This document shows positions 1 to 5,065 of a DNA stretch of 8,127 nt, piece by piece; the first letter of the stretch is position 1; every line of letters starts with the position of its first letter. Made by a program: the position numbers and the translations under genes. Under the pieces are notes generated by a model. It was not told the DNA's origin. It saw only the letters and a program-made list of their open reading frames with translations, and did no database searches. The DNA is from Synechococcales cyanobacterium PMM_0073 (GTDB taxonomy: Bacteria; Cyanobacteriota; Cyanobacteriia; Elainellales; Elainellaceae), in the NCBI GenBank assembly GCA_949127695.1, contig CASBQH010000295.1, forward strand, positions 1 to 8,127. The letters run 5' to 3'.

Positions 1-2
1 AA

Positions 3-2036
3 TCTGGCGTGACGACGCTGGTGGGACTGCTAGCCGGACGCAGCGAATTGTCGGATCTGAGCTTGAGCCAAATGATCGACAAGCTAAAGTCAGCTTCTGA
101 TACGGTCACGGTGCAGGCCAAATCGCTGACCAGCCAACCCAGCCCTATCGAGTCAGATGTGGAAGCCTACCTGCTCAACACCTATTCCTGGGAAATGGAT
201 CGCAATACGGTGGCGCAGGAGTTTCGGGATCTGCTCTACGATCCGCAGGCCGATCCGGGTGCAGTGGTCGATGCAGTTTCCAGGCTAACCCGCAGCCAGT
301 TTGTCGAGCTATTGAGTTCGCGCGGGGTGTTTACTCAGGCGCGGATTCAGGAGATTGCCGACCAGCTGGAGGCCGTGCGGCAATCTGTGCTGCAAACGGC
401 AAGGGCTGAGCAGGAGAGCGAGATTGCCATTGATCTGCGGCGGCAGATCGAGCGCTACTTGACGCTCACGCCAAAGCAAGAGCTGGTTTCTAACGAATAT
501 CTGCCAGCGTTTCAGTCAACTATTGAAGATGCAGATGCGGATGTGGAAACGCTCCAGCTGCGGCTCGCCCCCTATCATCGGTCTCAGCTCGAGCCAATTT
601 TGCTCCAGCGCTCTGATTTGACCATTTCAGAACGCAGCGCCATTTTGGATGCCCTAGATCGGACGCGCGACAGAACCCTGTTTGAAGCGCAGTCGGCGAG
701 CGATCAGGCCAAACAGCGCTACAGTGAATATCAGCAAAAGCTGCAAGATTATTTGCGAAATACGGGCAAAGCTGAGCTTAACCCAGAAGGCATTCAGCGA
801 GACTTGCAGATGCTCTCTGAAGATCCGGCTGCTGGATTTTCAGCCTTGCGGCATCGGGCGGCTCAGCTGGATCGAGATTCGTTGGTGCAGTTGCTAAATC
901 AGCGGCAGGATCTGAGCGAGACTGAAATTAACCGCATCCTCAATCAGGTGGAATCCAACTGGCATGGCCTACTCAATTCCCCCGGCGCAGCTGTGGGCTT
1001 GGCTAAAGACCAGTATGACCAGACGCTCTCGACTCTGACGGACTATTTGCGCCGCACCAACCGCGAGGAGCTAGATCCAGAAGGGATTCAGCGCGACGTG
1101 AAGCGACTGTTTGACAACCCGAAAGAAGGTGCAGTGGCACTGCGGCGGCGGCTCTCTAAAGTAGACCGCGAGACGCTGGTGCAGCTCTTGAGCCAGCGGC
1201 AGGACTTGAGCGCAGCGCAGGTGAACCAGACGATTGATCAGGTGCTAGATGCCGTGCAGCAGGTGATTCGCTCGCCGCGCCGCTTGGCCTTGCGAACTCA
1301 GCAAAAGGTGAGTGACCTTGAAAGCTCGGTGGAGCAGTATCTCCGCAACACCGACAAGGCAGAGCTTGACCCAGAAGGGATTAAGCGCGATATGCGGCTG
1401 CTGGTGCAGTCGCCTAAGCTGGGGGCGCAAAGTCTGAGCGAGCGGCTGTCGCGGTTTGATCGTTCAACTCTGGTGGCTTTGCTGGCGCAGCGCGAGGATA
1501 TTTCGCCCGAAGAAGCAGAGCGAATTGTATCGAACATTGAATCGACCCGCGACCAAATGCTGGCTCAGGTGCAGCAGGTGCAGTCTCGCATCCAGTCTGT
1601 AATTGACGGTATTCTGGCGCGGATTCGTGATTACTTTAACTCGCTAGATCGCCCCGAACTCAACTACGACGGCGTTCGTCAAGATGTCCGCACCCTATTT
1701 GACGATCCGCAGGCAGGCTTTGAGGCACTCAGGAATCGCCTTAGCCAGTTTGATCGGGGGACGCTGGTGGCGCTGCTCAGCTCGCGAGACGATATCTCAG
1801 AGGCCGATGCCAACCGCTTGGTGGATCAAATTGACGGAGCCAGAACCAGCGTCTTGCAGCGGGCAGAGCGGATGCAGATGGAGGCGGAGCGGCGCTTAGA
1901 AGCTGTGAAGCTGCAAACTCAGCGTCAGCTTAACGAAACCCGCAAAGCCGCCTCTGTGGCCGCCTGGTGGCTATTTGCCACGGCACTCGTTTCGGCAGGT
2001 GCAGCCGCATTGGGCGGCGCGATGGCCGCGAGCTAG
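3..2036 (+). CDS. Large alpha-helical tandem-repeat protein with C-terminal membrane segment (5' partial)
   Basis: I do not recognise a named family, so the function is unknown. The frame is open to the left edge, and the GTG at 9 lies inside a repeat: the residues after it (TLVGLL, an Arg, then a Ser and an IDKL-like helix) match the end of the downstream units. The true start is therefore outside the window. Numbering from that GTG, six complete units begin near residues 52, 148, 246, 344, 442 and 540. The core pattern is Y-L/F-x2-T, EL, GI, D, DP-x2-G, RL, DR-x-TLV-x-LL, R-x-D-I/L-S. Residues from about 610 to 647 are charged and heptad-like, suggesting a coiled coil. Residues 648-675 (starting ASVAAWWLFATALVSAG) form one hydrophobic, Gly/Ala-rich segment ending at the stop, probably a membrane anchor. 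I infer a membrane-anchored scaffold or structural protein. No catalytic motif is visible. Confidence 0.85.
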   Translation, partial: SGVTTLVGLLAGRSELSDLSLSQMIDKLKSASDTVTVQAKSLTSQPSPIESDVEAYLLNTYSWEMDRNTVAQEFRDLLYDPQADPGAVVDAVSRLTRSQFVELLSSRGVFTQARIQEIADQLEAVRQSVLQTARAEQESEIAIDLRRQIERYLTLTPKQELVSNEYLPAFQSTIEDADADVETLQLRLAPYHRSQLEPILLQRSDLTISERSAILDALDRTRDRTLFEAQSASDQAKQRYSEYQQKLQDYLRNTGKAELNPEGIQRDLQMLSEDPAAGFSALRHRAAQLDRDSLVQLLNQRQDLSETEINRILNQVESNWHGLLNSPGAAVGLAKDQYDQTLSTLTDYLRRTNREELDPEGIQRDVKRLFDNPKEGAVALRRRLSKVDRETLVQLLSQRQDLSAAQVNQTIDQVLDAVQQVIRSPRRLALRTQQKVSDLESSVEQYLRNTDKAELDPEGIKRDMRLLVQSPKLGAQSLSERLSRFDRSTLVALLAQREDISPEEAERIVSNIESTRDQMLAQVQQVQSRIQSVIDGILARIRDYFNSLDRPELNYDGVRQDVRTLFDDPQAGFEALRNRLSQFDRGTLVALLSSRDDISEADANRLVDQIDGARTSVLQRAERMQMEAERRLEAVKLQTQRQLNETRKAASVAAWWLFATALVSAGAAALGGAMAAS
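162..1919 (+). repeat. Six tandem protein repeats of about 98 residues (294 bp)
   Basis: The unit-start tyrosines lie at residues 54, 150, 248, 346, 444 and 542 (from the GTG at 9), so the intervals are 96, 98, 98, 98 and 98. In every unit an arginine lies exactly 51 residues after that tyrosine (105, 201, 299, 397, 495, 593). Units begin near bases 162, 450, 744, 1038, 1332 and 1626. Each has a roughly 70-residue conserved core and a 25-30-residue variable, mostly helical linker. Units 1 and 2 are the most divergent. The DNA copies differ substantially, so the duplication looks old and is kept at the protein level. A seventh, truncated unit lies at the left edge, with its arginine at residue 11. 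Confidence 0.85.
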
Positions 2037-2062
2037 GAGCCGAGGCTAGGTTGGCTAGGTAG

Positions 2063-2088
2063 ATGCAGTCAGGTTGAATGCAGTCAGG
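2063..2088 (+). repeat. Short direct repeats downstream of the repeat-protein gene
   Basis: ATGCAGTCAGG occurs at 2063-2073 and again at 2078-2088, a period of 15 bp. Just upstream GGCTAGG occurs at 2044-2050 and 2053-2059, a period of 9 bp. The second ATGCAGTCAGG copy runs into the left arm of the terminator. These look like small local duplications in a non-coding tail. No function can be assigned. Confidence 0.6.
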
Positions 2089-2112
2089 GGGGCAACTCCC
2101 TGATTTGTTTTT
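2084..2112 (+). terminator. Rho-independent terminator of the repeat-protein gene
   Basis: TCAGGGG at 2084-2090 pairs with TCCCTGA at 2097-2103 (seven pairs including one G-T), closing a six-base loop. It is followed at once by TTTGTTTTT (2104-2112). It lies 48 bases after the TAG stop at 2034-2036 and before the next plus-strand gene, so it probably separates the two transcription units. Confidence 0.7.
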
Positions 2113-2139
2113 AAACAGTCTTGCAGCCAAGGCGTAGGC

Positions 2140-2145
2140 TATAGT
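2140..2145 (+). promoter_or_regulatory. Possible -10 element for the SDR gene
   Basis: TATAGT matches the sigma70 -10 consensus at five of six positions. It lies 45 bases before the ATG at 2191 and downstream of the terminator, where a promoter would be needed. No good -35 hexamer is present at 16-18 bases: TTGCAG at 2121 is only 13 bases away. The assignment is tentative. Confidence 0.3.
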
Positions 2146-2185
2146 TTGAGGGTTTTTCGCAAGAGATTTGCCCTAGATATTCGCT

Positions 2186-2190
2186 GAAGG
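2186..2190 (+). promoter_or_regulatory. Shine-Dalgarno sequence that favours the second ATG of the SDR gene
   Basis: GAAGG directly abuts the ATG at 2191, too close to serve it. It lies nine bases before the in-frame ATG at 2200, a normal spacing. This suggests translation may begin at 2200 (MAQVPTQDK), removing three residues outside the conserved fold. Confidence 0.45.
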
Positions 2191-2982
2191 ATGGCTGAAA
2201 TGGCTCAAGTCCCCACTCAAGACAAAATTGTGCTGATTACCGGAGCCAGCAGCGGCATTGGAGCAGCCTGCGCCCGGACGTTTGCCGCTGCTGGATCGCG
2301 CCTGATCCTCACCGCTCGCCGCCTTGACAGGCTTGAACAGCTGGCCAGCGAACTCGAACAGCAGTTTCAGACCGCTAGCCACCTGCTGCAATGCGATGTC
2401 AGCGATCCATCTGCTGTGACTGCGGCGCTGACCGAGCTGCCAGAGGCTTGGAGCCAGATTGATGTATTGATTAACAATGCCGGACTCAGCCGAGGCTTGG
2501 AGAAGCTCTATCAGGCCAACCTGCAAGACTGGGAAGAAATGATTGACACCAATATTAAGGGCTTGCTCTATGTCACCCGCGCGGTGGTTCCGGGCATGGT
2601 CAGCCGCAATTCTGGGCATGTGGTAAATATTGGCTCCATTGCCGGACATCAGACCTATCCCGGCGGCAACGTCTACTGCGCCACCAAAGCCGCCGTGCGC
2701 GCCCTCTCTGAAGGCTTAAAGATGGATCTGCTGGGGACTGCTCTGCGAGTTAGCTCGGTTGATCCCGGCATGGTGGAAACCGAGTTTAGCGAAGTCCGGT
2801 TTCATGGCGACCGCGACCGCGCTAGCAGCGTCTATCAAGGCGTAACGCCTCTGACGCCAGACGATATTGCCGAGATTGTGCTGTTCTGCGTCACGCGCCC
2901 CGCCCATGTCAATATTAGTGATTTGATCGTGCTGGCCACCGCTCAAGCCAGCGCCACTCTGGTGCATCGGCAGACGGAGTAG
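2191..2982 (+). CDS. ydfG: YdfG-like classical short-chain dehydrogenase/reductase (NADP-dependent)
   Basis: A cytoplasmic Rossmann-fold oxidoreductase of 263 residues, a normal length for classical SDRs. Visible motifs are TGASSGIG (17-24, cofactor binding), TARR (41-44, arginines after strand 2 typical of NADP preference), CDV (68-70), NNAG (95-98), catalytic Asn121, Ser149, Tyr162 and Lys166 (YCATK), and DPG (191-193). The segments DWEEMIDTNIKGLLYVTRAV and VPGM, the HVNISD stretch near 239-244 and the VHRQ end closely resemble E. coli YdfG, which oxidises L-allo-threonine, serine and other 3-hydroxy acids and reduces malonic semialdehyde. The substrate here is inferred only from that resemblance. 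The start may be 2191 or 2200; a GAAGG site favours 2200. The gene appears to be a single-gene unit, preceded by a terminator and convergent with mtnP, 23 bases between stop codons. Confidence 0.9.
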   Translation: MAEMAQVPTQDKIVLITGASSGIGAACARTFAAAGSRLILTARRLDRLEQLASELEQQFQTASHLLQCDVSDPSAVTAALTELPEAWSQIDVLINNAGLSRGLEKLYQANLQDWEEMIDTNIKGLLYVTRAVVPGMVSRNSGHVVNIGSIAGHQTYPGGNVYCATKAAVRALSEGLKMDLLGTALRVSSVDPGMVETEFSEVRFHGDRDRASSVYQGVTPLTPDDIAEIVLFCVTRPAHVNISDLIVLATAQASATLVHRQTE

Positions 2983-2984
2983 GA

Positions 2985-3032
2985 GCGCTGCTTCTACAAA
3001 TGCTTCTACAAATACTTGTTCAGCAGCAGCGC
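2985..3032. terminator. Possible bidirectional hairpin at the SDR/mtnP convergent junction
   Basis: GCGCTGCT at 2985-2992 is the exact complement of AGCAGCGC at 3025-3032, leaving a loop of 32 bases across both gene ends. There is no clear T tract on either side. It is plausible as a 3' stem or weak terminator for two facing transcripts, but the long loop makes this uncertain. Confidence 0.25.
2989..3012. repeat. Perfect 12-bp tandem duplication over the mtnP stop codon
   Basis: TGCTTCTACAAA occurs at 2989-3000 and again at 3001-3012 with no mismatch. On the minus strand it covers the last codon and stop of mtnP. Because 12 is a multiple of three, it yields a second in-frame TAG four codons after the first. 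Confidence 0.85.
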
Positions 3033-3878
3033 CAGCTTGGCTTTGGTCGCTTCCGGCACTTTATCTAGCGGCGTAATCACCGCGTATTTTAGGGCTGAAT
3101 GCGCTTCGGACTGCGGCGGGTTGGCGACGAGGCGGCGCACGGTTTCTTGGACAACGCGCTGGGCGTTGACGGCGTTTTTGGTCAGGTTTTGGATGATCAT
3201 TTCCACGGTGACGCTATCGTGATCTGGATGCCAGCAGTCATAGTCTGTAACCAAAGCCAGCGAGGCATAGGCAATTTCGGCTTCGCGGGCGAGCTTGGCT
3301 TCAGTCAGGTTGGTCATGCCAATCACCGTTGCGCCCCAGCTGCGGTAGAGCTGCGATTCGGCCTGGGTGGAGAAAGCGGGGCCTTCCATGCAGATATAGG
3401 TGCCGCCCCGGTGCAGCCCAATATCGGGCAGGTTCAGGCTCTCCACCGCATCGCCCAGCACCGCCGCCAAGTTGGGGCAAATTGGCTCGCCAAAGGTGAT
3501 ATGCGCCACTAAGCCCTCGCCAAAAAAGGTGGCAGGACGGTCTTTGGTGCGGTCAATAAACTGGTCAGGAATCACCATATCCAGCGGTTTGGCCTCGGCC
3601 TTGAGCGAACCCACCGCCGAAGCCGAGAGCAAATATTCGACGCCCAGACTCTTCATCGCGTAGATGTTAGCGCGGTAGGGGACTTCGCTGGGCAGTAGGC
3701 TGTGATGGCGGCCATGTCGCGCCAAAAACGCGATCCGGGTGCCCTCTAAGCTGCCAACAATCAGCGCATCCGAAGGCTGGCCAAACGGCGTGTCGATCTG
3801 CCGCTCTTCAACATCTTTGAGCGCTGCCATACTGTAGAGACCACTGCCGCCCATCACCCCAATTTTGACCTCCGACAT
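3006..3878 (-). CDS. mtnP: S-methyl-5'-thioadenosine phosphorylase
   Basis: A cytoplasmic enzyme that splits 5'-methylthioadenosine with phosphate into adenine and 5-methylthioribose 1-phosphate. This is the first committed step of methionine salvage from the by-product of polyamine synthesis. It has 290 residues, normal for the PNP/MTAP family. Visible motifs are GGSGLY (10-15), RHGRHH (54-59, phosphate site), SAVGSL (87-92), PDQFIDRT (104-111), MEGPAFST (164-171, ribose/base site), [16 protein letters not shown] (187-202) and TDYDCW (211-216). The two aspartates 212 and 214 correspond to the adenine-recognising pair of MTAPs, which favours MTA over guanosine or inosine. The start is supported by an AGGGGG site seven bases upstream. 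It lies 37 bases after the tab2-like gene on the same strand, so co-transcription is likely. Its 3' end carries a 12-bp duplication with a second stop. Confidence 0.95.
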   Translation of the reverse strand: MSEVKIGVMGGSGLYSMAALKDVEERQIDTPFGQPSDALIVGSLEGTRIAFLARHGRHHSLLPSEVPYRANIYAMKSLGVEYLLSASAVGSLKAEAKPLDMVIPDQFIDRTKDRPATFFGEGLVAHITFGEPICPNLAAVLGDAVESLNLPDIGLHRGGTYICMEGPAFSTQAESQLYRSWGATVIGMTNLTEAKLAREAEIAYASLALVTDYDCWHPDHDSVTVEMIIQNLTKNAVNAQRVVQETVRRLVANPPQSEAHSALKYAVITPLDKVPEATKAKLALLLNKYL

Positions 3879-3885
3879 GGCTAGT

Positions 3886-3891
3886 CCCCCT
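3886..3891 (-). promoter_or_regulatory. Shine-Dalgarno-like site of mtnP
   Basis: On the minus strand AGGGGG lies seven bases before the ATG at 3878. It supports that start and allows independent initiation on a tab2-mtnP message. Confidence 0.5.
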
Positions 3892-3915
3892 TCTGAAGCT
3901 TGCTCGGCTATTCTA

Positions 3916-4788
3916 TCAGGCCAGCCCTGAAGACAGATCAGCGCTCAGCAGCCAAAAGCCGCTATAGGTCATGCCAGAATTATCCGGCTGCACCAGCAGA
4001 AAATGCAGCCCCAATGCCGCCTGCTGCCGTCGCTGGAAGCTCTGCCCCGCCAAGCTAACCTCCGGATCGCTAAAGGTCGTCAGCACCCAGCGATCCACCA
4101 GTCCGGCGGCCAGGATCAGCCCATCTGGCTCGCCCGACATGGCGCTGAGGGCGTGGGGTTTGGCCTGCTGCAACCAGCGCGTCAGTGGCATCGCCCGCCG
4201 TCCAGCTTCGATAATTACGCCGGGAATTGGTAGGTCAGCGGGCAGCTTCAGCCCCAGCGGCAGTCGCTCTGGCGGCAGTTCCAGCACCGGAATGGGGCGA
4301 TTTTGAAAGGCGGATAGTTCGCTAGCGGGCAAGGCCGCAAACTGCCAGCGCTCGCCCCAGAGGTTTTCGGGCAGGGGCAAGGGCGGCGGTTGGTCAAGCG
4401 CGGTGGGATGATAAGGCTGTCCCAGGGTTGGGCTGTAGTTGGGCAGCGTCGGGTATTGGGCGGCACGTTCCTGCAAGAGCTGCTTTAAGGCGGGCAGATT
4501 GCGGACTGGCTCCACTGGAATGTTTAAGGGCAGGCAGGCGGTTTCCAGCAGGCTGAGGCACTGAGGCCGAAAGAGCTGGATCTGCTCAGGCAGGCCACCT
4601 GCGGCCTTGGCCAAAACTTGCAGCGCTTGAGTCAGCCAGTCTGCGCCCACCTCAGGCTGCGGGCAGTAGGCTTGCGCTGCAAACGCCTGAGCATTCCGGG
4701 TTGGCTCACAGACGACCAGCTCCCAGATTGGATGGCTCTCAGCATCTTGCAGCGGACGGCGATAGAAATCAACCTGCCAAATTTTCAT
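3916..4788 (-). CDS. Tab2/Atab2 family RNA-binding protein (DUF1092)
   Basis: A 290-residue soluble protein of the Tab2/Atab2 family. Chlamydomonas Tab2 binds the psaB leader and is needed for its translation; Arabidopsis Atab2 supports synthesis of both photosystems. The cyanobacterial role is inferred from these. Recognition rests on the N terminus [15 protein letters not shown] (1-15) with IWELVVCEP (21-29), the central [16 protein letters not shown] (143-158), and the C terminus [20 protein letters not shown] (262-281). Residues about 112-142 form a Pro-rich linker between the halves. I see no membrane segment or signal peptide. The ATG lacks an obvious Shine-Dalgarno site, but the start matches the conserved family N terminus. 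It is the first gene of a probable tab2-mtnP unit and is divergent from argZ, with 277 bases between the start codons. Confidence 0.9.
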   Translation of the reverse strand: MKIWQVDFYRRPLQDAESHPIWELVVCEPTRNAQAFAAQAYCPQPEVGADWLTQALQVLAKAAGGLPEQIQLFRPQCLSLLETACLPLNIPVEPVRNLPALKQLLQERAAQYPTLPNYSPTLGQPYHPTALDQPPPLPLPENLWGERWQFAALPASELSAFQNRPIPVLELPPERLPLGLKLPADLPIPGVIIEAGRRAMPLTRWLQQAKPHALSAMSGEPDGLILAAGLVDRWVLTTFSDPEVSLAGQSFQRRQQAALGLHFLLVQPDNSGMTYSGFWLLSADLSSGLA

Positions 4789-4830
4789 GCCAAACTTGCG
4801 TGGGTTTGCTTTGCGATAGATTTAGGCTAT

Positions 4831-4854
4831 CAGGGATAGTGGCAGAGATAGTGG
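4831..4854. repeat. 12-bp tandem repeat upstream of the tab2-like gene
   Basis: CAGGGATAGTGG (4831-4842) is followed directly by CAGAGATAGTGG (4843-4854), 11 of 12 identical. The stretch is part of a cluster of GATAG/CTATC pentamers at 4815, 4827, 4835 and 4847. It lies 43-66 bases before the tab2 start codon, in its likely promoter or leader. A regulator or RNA structure is possible but unproven. Confidence 0.6.
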
Positions 4855-4869
4855 TCAGGGTTCCCTGAC
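4854..4869. promoter_or_regulatory. 16-bp inverted repeat, operator-like, in the tab2/argZ divergent region
   Basis: GTCAGGGTTCCCTGAC has two perfect seven-base arms around TT. It directly abuts the 12-bp tandem repeat and lies 52 bases before the argZ -35 element. It could be a dimeric-regulator site or a short hairpin. It resembles the arms of the terminator at 2084-2103. No known regulator consensus was recognised. Confidence 0.4.
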
Positions 4870-4920
4870 GCCGAGTGGTAGCGATGCCTTTCTGTGGCGT
4901 AATAAGATGGGATTAGGGAT

Positions 4921-4950
4921 TTGTCAACTGCGGCTTTCACAAAATATAGT
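4921..4950 (+). promoter_or_regulatory. Sigma70-type promoter of argZ
   Basis: TTGTCA (4921-4926) and TATAGT (4945-4950) each match the consensus at five of six positions and are 18 bases apart. Transcription would begin near 4957, giving a leader of about 110 bases before the ATG at 5066. The -10 element forms the end of the first 19-bp repeat. Confidence 0.55.
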
Positions 4951-4988
4951 GGCTTTCACAAAATATGGTGGCTTTCACAAAATATGGA
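4932..4988 (+). repeat. Three tandem 19-bp direct repeats in the argZ promoter and leader
   Basis: The units are 4932-4950, 4951-4969 and 4970-4988. All share GGCTTTCACAAAATAT, followed by AGT, GGT or GGA. Unit 1 contains the promoter spacer and -10 element; units 2 and 3 fall at and just after the expected transcription start. Iterated sites like this often bind a regulator cooperatively, but simple slippage is also possible. Each unit contains TCACA, half of a CRP-type site, in direct rather than inverted orientation. Confidence 0.85.
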
Positions 4989-5065
4989 ACTGTAACCCAA
5001 CCAACGACAATGCGGCGCTATTGACTCCAGCCGATTCCTGCAATTTTCACCTTATCGGACTAATT

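Noticed and set aside
2173..2649. Open minus-strand frame of 158 codons opposite the SDR gene
   Set aside because: It is fully antisense to a gene with clear SDR motifs, and its translation shows no recognisable domain. It is a GC-rich shadow frame.
3099..3512. Plus-strand frame of 137 codons opposite mtnP
   Set aside because: It is antisense to a strongly conserved phosphorylase and has no domain features.
3910..3915. TAGAAT on the minus strand as a -10 element for an internal mtnP promoter
   Set aside because: No acceptable -35 hexamer is present at the right distance, and the short gap to tab2 makes read-through more likely.
4992..5005. GTA-N8-AAC resembling an NtcA site in the argZ leader
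   Set aside because: The second half-site should be TAC, and the position is downstream of the likely promoter. One mismatch in so short a motif is easily chance.
5031..5058. CCGAT...ATCGG possible hairpin just before the argZ start
   Set aside because: Only five pairs with an 18-base loop. It is too weak to call a riboswitch or attenuator, and no short leader peptide is visible.
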